A DNA stretch of 64,000 nt from Liolophura sinensis. Its lineage: Eukaryota > Mollusca > Polyplacophora > Chitonida > Chitonidae. The stretch spans positions 56,589,249 through 56,653,248 of the forward strand of contig NC_088295.1 in the NCBI RefSeq assembly GCF_032854445.1, given 5' to 3'. The translations under genes were made by a program, and so were the position numbers. Position 1 is the first letter of the stretch, and each line of letters begins with the position of its first letter. Below are positions 1-12,871 of the stretch, in pieces. The notes under the pieces were generated by a model, which ran no database searches, was not told where the DNA came from, and saw only the letters and a program-made list of their open reading frames with translations.

Positions 1-405
1 TGGCCAACAATCCGACGGCCAGCAAACTCACGGCCAGTTAACCCACGACCAGAAAACACGCGGCCAGGAAACACACGACCAGCGAACTCACGGCCAGTTA
101 ACCCACGACCAGAAAACACACGGCCAGGAAACACACGACCAGCAAACTCACGACCAGAAAACACACGACCACAAAACACACGGCCAGGAAACACACGGCC
201 AGGAAACTCACGGCCAGTTAACCCACGTCCAGAAAATACACGGCCAGGAAACACACGACCAGCAAACTCTCGGCCAGTAATTTTAACGATCAACGCACAC
301 ATGCCCATCAAACCCATGGCCAGAAAACACACTGCCAGTAAACCCACAGTCACCAAACCCATGGCCATCAACCTCAGGATCAGCAATCCCACGGTCAGTA
401 TATAC
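1..405. repeat. 15-bp minisatellite, truncated by window start
   Basis: About 27 head-to-tail copies of a 15-bp unit close to cacggccaggaaaca. The variable positions are mainly G/A in cRgcc and the three or four bases after 'ccag'. Copies become more diverged towards 300-405 (catggccatcaaacc-type). The array is cut off by the window edge, so its full length is unknown. Because 15 is a multiple of 3, open frames in it are a by-product of the period. Confidence 0.9.
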
Positions 406-952
406 ACGGTCAATGTCGGCGATCATTAAGAAATGAGTCCTTGATATTCGAGTAGCTGGTAGTGCACTGGATTTAAAATTTATTCCCAAATAGTTCTATC
501 TCTGTCCAGTTTTCCGTTTGTGTTGTCTGTTTTCTGGTCTTTTTTCTTCATCGCCGCACAATAAACAGCCTGAATAAGAGACATAGTACACATGTACTTG
601 ATACACATGTACCATGTGATACATGCGATCCGAGTAACGTGATACGAGTAATTACATGTGCGTCGTCTGTAAATATATAGGCAAAGTGCTGTCCTTTGTA
701 CTATAATAATTACAAACACTACACATTTTGAGAATGAGAAAATGTGAAGGGTTCGTGAAATGATATATCTTCCTATGTGATTAAAGTCTCAGAAGTAGTC
801 ACTGTGTATGGTCGATAAATTTATAGCAAACATAAAATCATAACAAAACCATGGACAGGAATTTGACATCCACAAACTATAGACTGGGAAACATGTTGAC
901 TTCATATCATCCAAATAAAATCTAAGAAACATCCAAAAAGTGTTAACTTTTT
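406..952. other. AT-rich stretch, nothing recognised
   Basis: I see no coding signature, tRNA-like boxes or long repeats here. The short open frames have no recognisable motif. Confidence 0.6.
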
Positions 953-1204
<252 letters not shown>

Positions 1205-1307
1205 GTAAGATCCAGGTAAAGGTGTTGGCTAAGCGATCGCGCGAACGAGCCATCACTTCTTTGCACTATTCAATGGTTTTCATACCTTGCGCTATAGGCT
1301 AAAGGCG

Positions 1308-1308
<1 letters not shown>

Positions 1309-1395
<87 letters not shown>
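1309..1395. repeat. (TA)n microsatellite
   Basis: An uninterrupted run of about 43 TA units, the second such tract within 300 bp. Alternating Tyr-Ile frames over it are artefacts of the dinucleotide. Confidence 0.95.
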
Positions 1396-1396
<1 letters not shown>

Positions 1397-3997
1397 AACA
1401 ATCCGTATATGGCTATGGGAACATTCTGGAAAAATACACAAATAAAACGCCCCAATTATTAAGGGAACTGGTTCTGTATAGTGGGAGTTTACTGTACCTG
1501 GCATGAACACACACGTATATTCATGTATACACTGTCAGGTCAACACGTATATATACTCCACAGCCAGCTGTTCATTTCCACTCCCCATATACACACGCTT
1601 ACACCATTGTCACCACTTACTCACTTTGAACAGAAAATCTTGAACAACACCAAGATCAAGTGATGCCGGACAAGTGATTTCAGAAATATCCCAAAAACTT
1701 ATGTAACCACTTGGTGCCATTATAATACCTTTAGCCAAAGATTTGAAAAAACTCTTCCTGGATTAAGTCCGTGCGAATGTCATCTTAGTCTTTACTGTCT
1801 TAAAACGAAAAGTTTAACACTATCAATTTCTAAAGTGAGAAACATGCTACCACATGTTAACTACTGTGACTTTGATGAGTGGCAAATATTAAATGTTACA
1901 CGTCTTTATAATTGTTTCCAAGTTTAATAACAGAATGATAGACCGTAACATTTTAAACATTTGTAATGCCAAACACAACACGTAAAAGTGTTAATTTTAC
2001 ACGAGATAGTGTTCGATGACAACATTTTCCACGCATTATGTAAAGTGCTAACCTTATGTTGTAAATGTTTTAAATCCTCGACAACCCTTAAAATATTGGG
2101 GTTATAATTATATTAAAGTGATATATAACATTTCAGTGTCACGACAATAGTGTCTAGGGAGCAAATTATACACTGCCGGGGAGTATATAAAGTGCATATA
2201 GCTTGCACGAATGACCATCAGGTATATATACTGAAAACAATTGGATGGTTTTCAAATTGAAATGCTTCAGCAACAACAATAATACTGGATCGGTAAAAGG
2301 ATCGTTAACAAATATATATTTGTCTCGAACAGTACGTCATTATCTTTGTGGCCTGCCGAGCAAGGGAATAAGAAACTCCCTCATAAGTGACTAAAACGCT
2401 TACAAAAGAAATGTACCCGCACAATTGAAAAAAAGGTTGTATATCCATTGTATACAATGACATGTGTGAAGGGTTATACGGTCCGCTTTAGTATAACCAA
2501 GACCATGTCAGGCCAGTGAAAGCTGAGTTTAGTGCTATTTACTCAGCATGCTGGCGAAATTCCCACTTCACTTAGCACGGCTTTCTGCGAGGTCCGCGCT
2601 TAAGCTGACATTAATACACCGACTTCAACTGCACGTACTGCCTGATGTCTTGGTAACAAAGATGTCAAACAGGTTTTTACAAATTAATATACAGTGTTTT
2701 TTTGTGATATTTTTTCTTTTTTTTCATCGCTGTGCCACAGATATCGGTACAACTCGATAACAAAGTACTTTAACAATACGTGTGTGTATAAACCGGTATG
2801 TAAATACGAGGTATAAGATAATGTACTACAAGCAGACATAACTGCCCTAGCCACAACTTTTTTTATGAAAACTGAATGCTGTTATAACCGGTAATTAAAT
2901 TCGTGTACTGACAAGGCGAGAGAAAAAGACAGACAGACAGAAAGTTAAAAAAAAAAAAAATCCCCTGAAACTTCTCGAGAGCTATGTGCAAACGCGATTT
3001 GCTTTTTCATATATATAGTTATATGTGGGATTTGTTGAAAACGCCGTTCTCATGAAATATTTCCAGCCAAACAACAGGCTCTATTATGGAAGCCAAGGAC
3101 CCATGGTGCCGCGTACAAGACATCATTATAACCCATAAATACAACACAGAGAGTAATATCACAGCAGCCGCAACGACAGTATATTATAGTTGAATATATG
3201 GTCACACACAATCGGCGCAATCCGGTCACTTGTACCTCTGTTAGAATTTTATTGTAACTGATCGTGCAAATGCTTAGATAGATAGCTTACAACTACACTA
3301 GCTTACAAATTCCCTGGTACCTTTGCTTAAGCATAATTTTAAAAAGGGTAAAAAAAAATACAATGATGTTAAATTGCAAATTATTAGAGGTCATGTACTG
3401 GTTTGTATGGAATTATTCTAAAAGATTACAGTATTACTCAAGACAATTCCGCATTGAAGAATAGTTTGCCTCTTTGACGCTTATCATGAGATGGAACCAT
3501 CGCACCTCGCCAAGCCTCAGCCAAACTTTCTCATTTAAATACTTGGGGAATCAGTAAGAACTATGGATTGGAACCTGCTAGCTCAATGGTCAGTTAGGGC
3601 TGCCATAAGTCAGGTAGGGCCACCATCAATATTGTAGTGTTTTGTGCAATGTGCATGCATATACAATTCCCGTCACACCCACGGGAGGAGCTGAAGATAC
3701 ATATTTTCCCACGAGACCCATGCAGTTAGAAGGCCATAAATGGTGGTGTTGTGTTCACACACGCACGCTCGCATGTATGGGTGCACATGTACATGGGTTT
3801 CTGCTTATCTGAGATCGGCCCTGTCGATGCACCTTTAAGCAATATACGCGAAAGGTTTGGCGTTGTTTTGGCTGAAGACCGGAAAGAGGATGTTGCCACA
3901 CTGTGTAAACATATACTGTCCGCTACAACAAGTGATGGGAAGTGAAATGAAGTTACCTTCAGCTGACTGGCATACAGTAGATGAGAAGTTTGAGGTA
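1396..3997. other. Unique AT-rich DNA, nothing recognised
   Basis: Contains short homopolymer runs (an A-run near 2948) and a short GACA run near 2928. A 64-codon open frame at 3751-3945 has an unremarkable composition and no motif I can name. I see no exon with convincing splice sites. Confidence 0.5.
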
Positions 3998-4800
3998 TAT
4001 TTTCCATCATTAACAAGAACAGTATATTTTACATAATACCCACTCAATCTTTTCCATTTGTTAGCAAGAACAGTACCAGTACAATGGATTACAAGTTATT
4101 CTTTTCAAACCATCATTAAAACCATTAACAAGAACGGTACCATAGTTTGCATGGTATTCAAACAATGAATTCCATCAATGGCAAGAACTCAGTATAATGG
4201 CTGGCACTGTATACAAAGAAACTTGTCAATCATTCACGGTATACCATCAGAAGGGTATAATAGCTTGCATGGTTTTCAAATAATCATTTCAATGAACAGT
4301 ATCATTAACAATCATTTTCCCTCACTTGCAAGAGCTGTGTAATAGTTCACATGGTATTCAAACAAACATTTCCGTCATTAACAGGAACAGTGTTCACATG
4401 GTATTCAAACAATCATTTCCGTCATTATCAAGAACAATATGATAGTTAACACTGTATTCAAACAATCATTTCCGCCATTAACAAGAACAATTTAATAGTT
4501 TGCTTGGTATTCAAACAATCATTTCCGCCATTAACAAAAACAGTACAATAGTTTACACGGTATTCAAACAATCAATTCAAATAAAAACAAGAACAATACA
4601 GTAGTTTGTACGGTATTCAAACAAATAATTCAATCAATAACAAGAACACAGTATAATGACTTGCATCGTATCCAAACAATCATTTCAGCCATTGACAAGA
4701 ACAGTATAATGGTTTGCATGGTATTCAAACGATCATTTCCGTCATTAGCTAGAACAGTATAACTTAGGTGGTATTCAAACGACCCTTTCCATCCTTCAGT
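3998..4800. repeat. Degenerate ~53-bp minisatellite
   Basis: Imperfect tandem copies of a unit resembling catggtattcaaacaatcat + ttccRtcattaacaagaacag + tataatagtttg. The best copies are between 4360 and 4760; the flanks (from about 3998) are more diverged, with indels. No frame is conserved across units, so this is non-coding. Confidence 0.85.
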
Positions 4801-6580
4801 GCCCAGGCCATTGTTTCTCATAAGCTCCATATGTGTCTAGCTCGTCCCTATATTTACAGGGATTTCAGTGGGAATTAGCAATTTCCATCACAGACACCAT
4901 CAAGCAAAATATGTCAGCTTACCGTCACGTCTCGCTTTCGGAACACAAAGATGTTTCAGTTAAAATGATTCTTGCAAATTTCTTCTATCTTTTCATTCAA
5001 ATTTTGTGTGTCGTTGTCGTTGCTTTATATAATTGCCCTAATCGGAAAGATTAAGTTTTTAATCAAGGATTGTCCCGATTGCAGGGGGTTTGCTATATCC
5101 TTGCTGAGTCGATATTTAATCCCCGTATGTATCGTATCAGTAGCTCTTTTAAATCTCATCCAATGACGTATAGGTCGTGCCTATAGGTCAAAGGTTATAT
5201 TAACTTCAACCCCTATAATAATGGTGATAAAACCTGACAGACAGGTTTCAATCATTTTAATCGTCATATGTGACAAGCAATTAAAATTTAAATCAAATGA
5301 AATTATTCTACATTGCATTAAGTGAAAAGCATGTAGCTTTTCTTCTCGGTAGGGATTTTTTTGGAGGGGGGGGGATACCGATGGTACCAAAAAACAACAT
5401 ATTTAAGCAACCGTTTAGACGAACGTCAAAATTACGTGCAAATTACATGTATGTTCTATTTCATGGGAGAAATGCATGAAGGTATGACAAATTGACGTGA
5501 CAAAAGTCAGCCATATGTATATAGCAGCCGATATGTAGTGCTCCAAACACTTCGCCCAGGCCTGCTCATAGCTCAGTGCATTCCCTCTCACCATCTGTCC
5601 CACGGGGTAACCAGATGCACGGACATGCGCATGGGGTGGTAGGAAGGTATATATACGGATTTAAACCATGTATATCAAGCTCCAAAAGACCCGCCTGTTA
5701 AGTCAATACTAAATTAGTAACAACTGTGCGAGGGCGCCTATCTGGAATCACCTCACGTGCTCGTCAATTTCTGTCATCCATACTGAAACTAACTTCATAG
5801 TTAGTTAGTTGTGACCATTGACACAGTGACATGTGTCATGCATGCAACTAGGGGCGTGTCCAGGGCATGACAGCTAGGATTCAAAATTAACGCTTTTCCC
5901 TCGATATTAATGTCTATCGGTACTGTATAACATTATCAACTTCCAACCTCAATTATTACAACACAAAGGAATGTCATTACAGAAAAACGCATTCCTCATG
6001 CCACATGACGGGTATAGCCGTCTATGTGGCTTTGAATCATGTTTCGCGCAGGACGGAATACGATAGCGCTCATTGAATCAGTCTCGCTAACCTTTGGGAA
6101 TGTTTTGAGCAATGGGCGAGTAAGTGTTATTAAACCACCATGAATAGACACAACTGACACAACGTGTGAAATTCGAAACTCATTTTATTTGAGCATTATG
6201 TCTTCATATGGTACATTTGTCATACGCGACTGTCTCCGTTTACGACGATTGAGCTAAAGACCCACAGCGTTGAACAGGCCCCATACAAATTACTGTCAAT
6301 AACTCTAACTGTTCGAGGAATGAATATAATTTGTGACACATGAGACGTACAATAACTCTGTCTGTACCCCTGACTCGGTGGCGGTGAGATTATGCGGTTT
6401 ATGCAATTGATATTCCCTCGCTAAGTAAAAGTAACCTTTAGGGGTTGTTTACAAAAACATACACACTCAAAACTATATATGAAGACGTTGAAGAGAATAT
6501 ACCAGAAATATTTGAAACAAAGTCCATAGTCGCCTATCAAATTAAAGATTTTCCATTTACAAACAATATCTCAAATTATT
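4801..6580. other. Unique DNA, nothing recognised
   Basis: Includes a G-run near 5365-5373. The short open frames here show no family signature. Confidence 0.5.
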
Positions 6581-7203
6581 GCCCTCAGTCGGTTAGCGCG
6601 CTAGCGCAGCGTAGTGACCCAGAAGCCTCTCACCAATGCGGTCGCTCTGAGTTCAAGACCAGCTCATGCTGGCTTCCTCTCCGGCCGTACGTGGGAAGGT
6701 CTGTCAGCAACCTGCAGATGGTCGTTCTGCCCGGTTTCCACCCCACCATAATGCTGGCCGCCGTCTTATAAGTGACTGAGTGCTTGGGGTTTAACGTCGT
6801 ACTCAACAATTTGTCAGTCATATGACGACGAAGGAATCATTAGGGTGCATGTACGTGTAATGTGCCTCCTTGTTGCAGGACGGATTTCCACCGCTCTTTT
6901 AGTTAGTGCTGCTTCACTGAGACGACTTACCGAAGGCAAGTAAGCCGCCCCGCCCGAGCCATTATACTGATACGGGTCAACCAGTCGTTGCACTATCCCC
7001 TTCATGCTGAACGCCAAGCGAGGAAGTTACAACTTCCTCTTTTAAAGCCTTAGGTGTGACTCGATCAAGGATTAATCCTGGATCTACCGGTCCCGAAGCG
7101 GACGCTCTACCAACTGTGCTATCCGGGCCTGTTCGTCGTATAAGTGAAATATTCTTGTGTACGGCGTAAAACACCAATCAAATAAATAAATAAATAAATA
7201 AAT
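6581..7203 (+). mobile_element. SINE family A copy, split by a nested SINE B
   Basis: The tRNA-like head (A-box-like cagtcggttagcgcgc; B-box region gagttcaagacc) and the conserved body (ttcctctccggccgtacgtg) run to 6774. The element resumes at 7134 with ataagtgaaatattcttg and ends in caatcaaataaataaa. The first ~12 bp of the head, present in the copy at 35435, are missing. The interruption is a family B SINE flanked by copies of the family A sequence cgtcKtataagtg, so A was here first. Confidence 0.92.
6775..7133 (-). mobile_element. SINE family B copy, nested in SINE A
   Basis: Read on the minus strand, it starts with a tRNA-like head (gcccggatagcacagttggt, A box tagcacagttgg; degenerate B box gatcgagtcac). 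The body follows, and the element ends at 6775 with gagtacgacgttaaacccca. Flanking 13-bp target-site duplications are cgtcttataagtg (6762-6774) and cgtcgtataagtg (7134-7146), one mismatch. Length is 359 bp. Two further long copies lie at 46225 and 48270. Confidence 0.92.
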
Positions 7204-8398
7204 CAAATTAATGCCTTTCATTAAATATCAAACTGGTATCTGCAATACAGTGTTAAAGCGATTCTAACGAATGACAAAGCTATAATGCAGACCGCCTTAT
7301 AAATTTTAGGAACATTGTTACCGATTTAGAACGTGCACAGAAAAGTCTGATATTTTGTGAAAAATAATTAACTGAGCTGTCCTAGAATAATAGCAGAAAT
7401 TTGACTGGATTTACCCTTAGAGATTTTTGTGTCCAAAACCTGCGACATAGCCTCTTTCAGATGAGATCGTTTCGACGACTTTCTTTCAAATTTTAACTAA
7501 ATGCAAATATTTAAAATGCTTAACCTTTAATTTTAGTGAAACTCAGAAAACAATAGAAAAAAATGCTTTGGTGTTTACACAGAATGTGTCCTAATTCGGT
7601 ACATACGCTGCTCAAATCTGACCTCCACTGTAAGACCCCTAGCTGTTGGCTGCTGTTTCAAGTCAAGAGGTTTTTCAGATACCTAGCAAAGGGCGGAGAG
7701 TTACCACGGGCATTGCGGGCATCCATAGTCATATACCTCACCCCAGTCATTTAAGTGAAAAATCTTGAGTACGTCATTTAAAACCAAACAACTGGATAAA
7801 TACTGGTAAATACCGATATACGATTTCTGTTTCGGTTTTTGCTCCATTCATTGGATGGCTGTGGAGCCAGTGATGCCAATAACAACCAGTAGGAAACGAA
7901 GGCAAAGAAAAGAGGAAAACACAAAGAAGGAATATATTTGTATCCTACAGCAGAGACGTTTAGAGGACGAACATTAACTAGGCTTGGCTATCAGGAAGAC
8001 TAAAGACACGTTTCCTGTTAACCACACTCATCAGTTTAAATGCCAAAGATCATTATACTGAGTAAACGCAAAATGGTATAACACTAACCCGTGGTATTTG
8101 GAAATGTCCCTTGACCTTTGTACAGCTTATACATTATACATTACCTCGAATGGCCACCTGGCTTTGAAAAAAACTGCAGGGAATATATCACAATTAACAC
8201 AGTACATACAAGCATGGATACATGTGCTCCTGCATTACACTGATACATGTGCTCCTGCATTACACTTATAGATATGCTCCTACATTACACTGAAACGCCA
8301 TCCCAACAGAGGAAATGAAGCAATATTTCCATATATCATTTCGTCTTTTTTTTTCCATATTTGCCGCCAGTTCGCTATTATATATATATTTCGCTAAT
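7204..8398. other. Unique DNA, nothing recognised
   Basis: AT-rich with short random open frames. A short sequence, catgtgctcctgcattacac, is duplicated near 8222-8265. Confidence 0.5.
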
Positions 8399-8724
<326 letters not shown>

Positions 8725-9047
8725 GAATCTCATTTATCCATGACACCAGGTCGTCAGCTTTTTTCAGAGAGTATATATGCATACTCTCATGATATGAACC
8801 TTAACTTAGCCTAATGTGGTTACATAGTACCACGTTGTACCACGTGTAGATCGACCTGGGCCTTCGATAATAATATCTGAATATCACATTAATATAATTA
8901 ATAATGAGCTTCATGTTCTAGCCTTTCGGTCTAGTTAGTTAAAGTCAGTAGCCTTTGTTATAGTTAGACGTCATCTATTCATGAATCCTTAATTAGCCTT
9001 TTGGTGTGAAGCAAGATTTCCTTGTTACATAATAGTAAAGTGATACA

Positions 9048-9309
9048 TTTATTTATTTGATGGTGTTTTACGTCACACTCAAGAATATTTCACTTATACG
9101 ACGGGCGGTCAGCATTATGGTGGGAGAAAACCGGGTACAGCCCGAGGGAAAACCACGACCATCCGCATGTTGCTGACAGACCTTGCCACGTACGGCCGGA
9201 GAGGAAGCCAGTATGATCTGGACTTGAACTCACGGCGACCGCATTGGCAAGAGGCTCCGGGATCATTACGCTGCGCTAGCGCGCTAACCAACTGAGCCAT
9301 GGAGGCCCT
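9048..9309 (-). mobile_element. Full-length SINE family A with target-site duplication
   Basis: On the minus strand the order is: head (ggctcagttggttagcgcgc; B box gagttcaagtcc), the conserved ttcctctccggccgtacgtg body, the cggtttt...accataatgct segment, and a 3' tail ending in AAATAAAT. The 13-bp target-site duplications are gtaaagtgataca (9035-9047) and gtaaagcgataca (9310-9322). This is the best full-length reference copy in the window. Confidence 0.95.
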
Positions 9310-9424
9310 GTAAAGCGATACAGTTTACGCATGCACTTTCATACATGGGAAACTGTGACGTGGTGTTTTTAACACGTCATATATTTTAACAATTCTCAGA
9401 GTCATGTCGTTAGGTACATATGTG

Positions 9425-9745
9425 TGTAAGCTCGAGCTTTAACGTCCTATTTAACAATCATTCAGTCATATGTCGACGAGGAGTCATTAGGTGTGTATAT
9501 GTACTGTGTCTTTTTGTAGCAGGGCGAGTCCATGACCCCACTGAATGCGAAGACACCAGACATGACACCACATCCAGTCACCGGACCAACAAGTCCCGTT
9601 TTCCTTGCTCTAACCTCTCTGTCCAGAGCGCAAAGCAAGGCAGCACCAAGTGCCATTTTCAGTTTTTAGTATGACCCACTCATGTTTCATCCCAGATCTG
9701 CCGAGTTCTACGAGGACGCTCTAAAACTCGATCACCGGAGCGGTT
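9425..9745 (-). mobile_element. SINE family C copy
   Basis: Read on the minus strand, a tRNA-like head (about 9745-9690; gagcgtcctcgtagaactcg, box-like gatctgggatgaa) is followed by the family C body: gcaaggaaaac, then gactggatgtggtgtcatgt and ctggtgtcttcgcattcagt. It ends with gactgaatgattgttaaata and ggacgttaaagc. The 3' third resembles the 3' end of family B. Confidence 0.8.
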
Positions 9746-11845
9746 CCTATGCGGTTATTTGAAACCTGAATTTTCAAAACGCCCCAATCAAAAGATCACA
9801 TCTGCATAAAGAATTCATTCGTCCTTTGTTGTACTGACTTTGTGGTATTTATCGAAAAGTTTAAAACCCATTGCTTGCGAAACGCGCAAGGTTTACAACT
9901 CCGGGAAAATGACACCATGTGCCCATATAACCTGTCATTCCCTGACGGCTTTATTAATGGACACAGTGCTCAGCAAATACTTATCCATGACAACGCAGTC
10001 ATTTGTAGGCAGGGGCACGTTTAAATAAACGGCGGTATATATAGACGGTGCCCATGTGAATGAGGTCACATGTACAAATGCCAATGCATGTGTCCCTTGT
10101 GTACAAGATTACGTATCGTGAAGATATGTCTACAATGCAATGCAGCTGTGAATAAAAACATGATGAAATTTATACAATGACATAATGAGATATAAACATG
10201 TGCAGGCCCTTGAAGCTTCTGGGCAGTAATGAGTGTATTGGGGTTCTTCACATGCAGTCTAGTTGGAGAATAGGGTAACTCTCATCAAGAAACACATGCG
10301 ATGCGAGCGTTACAGAGAGAAACAGTCCCAAAAGTGTCAGACTGATGGTAAGGAACACATACCGCTGTTCACACGCGCATTGAATCTTCCCAAGCATAAA
10401 TCGACGTCAACCGGTTGGTCTCTGTTATTAACTAACCTGTTATGAGACGCGGTAAACCTAAACGAAGTGTCCATGGCAATCACGTCGTTCATGAAAAATA
10501 ATCGCATTTTCCGAGTTATCGAGATGGCGGCCGCAGTAAGGCAGGCCCCGATAATGTCCTTTTTGTCAATTTGTGCTATTGCCGTGGATTATTTTTGGTT
10601 AAGACAACTTAAGAACAAGTTAGTTAATTTGTATGAACATGCGATTGACATCGAATTTATGCTAGGGAAAATTAATGCGCGTGTGAACAGCGGTAAATGT
10701 ACCTTACCGTCAGTCCGGCATATTTGAGACTGTTTCTCTATGAAACGCTCACAACTCTGTAAGAGTTTACCCTATTCCGCAACCACATACAGCCCTGTTA
10801 GTTTCTCTTCTATATCATTTCAGTACATGACATAACTGAGGAGAGCCTACAAACGTAGCGCAAAACAGCCACCTGCAAAGTATTAGTACACATAGTATGT
10901 ACGAAATACACCCTTAGCTGTTCTCAATGACTTAGGCAGTTTAAAATTTAAAAAAAAAATACATCGATGTAAGTAACTGAACATCGATGTAAGTAAAAAA
11001 ACACGGCCAGCGACAGCAGATCATTCCCCTATCAATGTGGTATCACAGTGAATCTGACCCTTGCCGCGATATACGACTGCAGCTTTCATAAGGTCAGGGG
11101 GCCTTTCCCGTGTGTGTGAGTATGTGATTGCGCGCGTGCATCAGAGCGGATTTCTATCGCCACACTCGTCAATACAGATATATGAATATTTAGTCAGGTA
11201 GTTTTACTTTACCAGCGCCGCGCTGGGTGCCATCTAATTAAATACTACATCTACCGAGTAAGGGCATCTCATGTCCATGTACAAACCTTAAATTAAATTA
11301 GCACACAGTCTAGTTCACAAGACTGTCACGCTTTTATAAATAATTACTCGATTTGTGGTTACACTGTGTATGCCCCCTAGCAAAGCCGTTGACATTCGAA
11401 TGAAATTTTATTGCATTATTAATATTTTAAAAAATGATCACCTGTTCAAGGTTTGTTGTATCCGGTTTAATTTTTTTAAGGTATGTATTATATATTACAT
11501 GCCAACAAGTTTCTCGCCCTTCACAGTGTCATTGTCTTCAATCTCAGATAACAAGATAGTATATATATAGACTTACTGCATATACATTCTTACGACAGAA
11601 ATAAATGCCTTGATAATTAAGTCAGTATTAAATCAGCACGGTCAGGGTAAGCATTTAAATAGTCATCTGCAACATAAAGGTAAAAGGATCTGAACATGGA
11701 AAAATATCCCTATTTCAGATTTGTATTTATTGCCATATCGAAGCCCAAGTCTTTTTTAATACGTCCTGCGATTACACAGTCTTCAAAAACGCCAGGTACT
11801 TGGAAATCTGCGCATTTTAAATGTGATGCAATAGCAAAAGTAACC
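9746..11845. other. Unique DNA with a small ClaI-type palindrome duplication
   Basis: No gene recognised. Near 10961-10997 the 16-bp sequence acatcgatgtaagtaa occurs twice, each copy containing the palindrome acatcgatgt. The open frame at 10467-10727 (86 codons) has a hydrophobic middle but no recognisable family and no clear splice context. Confidence 0.5.
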
Positions 11846-11930
11846 GTATAACCTGTCCTAGTGGTTAATACGTTTGTCATTTACACGATGCGCGGGTTCA
11901 AACCCAACCTCAGACAGCGAAATTTTGGAT
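11846..11930 (+). repeat. tRNA-like head of an unclassified SINE
   Basis: Contains an A-box-like cctagtggttaatacg and a strong B box gggttcaaaccc, spaced as in a tRNA. The ends do not form a good acceptor stem, so this is a SINE head rather than a tRNA gene. The following ~150 bp do not match families A-C before the family C body begins near 12085. Confidence 0.6.
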
Positions 11931-12084
11931 TCCGCCTGCAAATCTTAGCTGGGACCAAGTTTCCATTCCTAAATATTTCTTGCATTTTCTGTGTAACAAA
12001 AGCATTTGTTAAAGAGTAAGAAGTGTTCTGAACGTATGTCACTTCGGATCAGTTTTGCTGTTTTGTACACACAGTGAATGGGTG

Positions 12085-12381
12085 GAGGCGGGGGTGGGGG
12101 CCTGTCTGATGTCTTTGGCATTGTACTTTAGTGGTAGCAGCACTTTGGACTCGCCCTTCCAGACGAAGACACAGCATATGTGCACACACTTAATGACCCT
12201 TTGTCAATGATTAATTGTTAAATACGGCGAAAAACACTAGCATACATACATACATACATACATACATACATACATACATACATACATACATACATAATAT
12301 ACATACATACATACATACATACATACATACATACATACATACATACATACATACATACATACATACATACATACATACATG
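12085..12381 (+). mobile_element. SINE family C 3' portion ending in (CATA)n
   Basis: The body is recognisable from gtctgatgtctttggcattg through gtagcagcactttggactcg to gttaaatacggcgaaaaaca. It then runs directly into about 140 bp of CATA units (12240-12380, one ataa interruption). Two other family C copies (40615, 53470) also end in CATA, so the microsatellite has grown from the SINE tail. Confidence 0.85.
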
Positions 12382-12411
12382 TAGATGCATATACAGAGAG
12401 ACTATGACATA

Positions 12412-12658
12412 CACTGACTCAAAAGTCTGAGTAATTCAAAGGAGCTAATTCGACTCAGAATTTCGAGTCATATTACCTGATCAGCTGAGTCAAGCGACTC
12501 ATCTCGTTATGTTCTGACTCATTTGGTTAGTCGGAAAACTCGCAGGAGTCGTCGATGGCTCAGCTAACATGATCATATCACTCAGTTTTCTGAGTCGAAT
12601 TAGCTTCATTGAATAACTCAGATTTTATAGTCAGTTGACCCAAATTTTTCTCTCAGTG
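12412..12658. mobile_element. Palindromic MITE with TA target duplication
   Basis: The two ends are inverted repeats of each other. Left end cactgactc...gtctgagtaattcaaaggag then ctaattcgactcagaa; the right end read in reverse is cactgagag...atctgagttattcaatgaag then ctaattcgactcagaa. Homology covers roughly 60-80 bp per side, with the left arm about 20 bp shorter. TA dinucleotides flank it at 12410-12411 and 12659-12660. No transposase frame fits in 247 bp. TA target plus long inverted repeats suggest a Tc1/mariner-type non-autonomous element, by family knowledge. Confidence 0.85.
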
Positions 12659-12755
12659 TACATACTATTCTGTACATCACACTAAATGACGAGTAATTTT
12701 CATAAAATGCAAAAACAATTTTGGCTAAATTTACTGTGATGATTGAGAGATTAAA

Positions 12756-12799
12756 GATGTCACTACAAACTTCACCGTGCACTGTGTGACTTTATTACA
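12756..12799 (+). repeat. 5' LTR remnant of the Gypsy element
   Basis: The sequence tcactacaaacttcaccgtg...tgactttattaca matches the end of the 3' LTR (tcagtacaaacttcactgtg...tgactttattaca at 14897-14949) with a short deletion. The LTR part upstream of 12756 is not recognisable. The MITE ends about 100 bp upstream. The next bases, ttttggcgtcgagaatggg (12802-12820), are placed where a tRNA primer-binding site is expected. Confidence 0.75.
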
Positions 12800-12871
12800 T
12801 ATTTTGGCGTCGAGAATGGGATCTCTGCTACAAACTATTCTATCGATGGCTTCGATGAGTTTGATGAAAAG

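Noticed and set aside
6581-6665. tRNA gene (also heads at 9225-9305, 11846, 31915, 35440, 36400 and 38950)
   Set aside because: A and B boxes are present but acceptor and anticodon arms do not pair well, and each is joined to a repeated SINE body.
12211-12430. Frames rich in His-Thr-Tyr-Ile or Cys-Met-Tyr-Val
   Set aside because: Translation of the CATA tail of a SINE.
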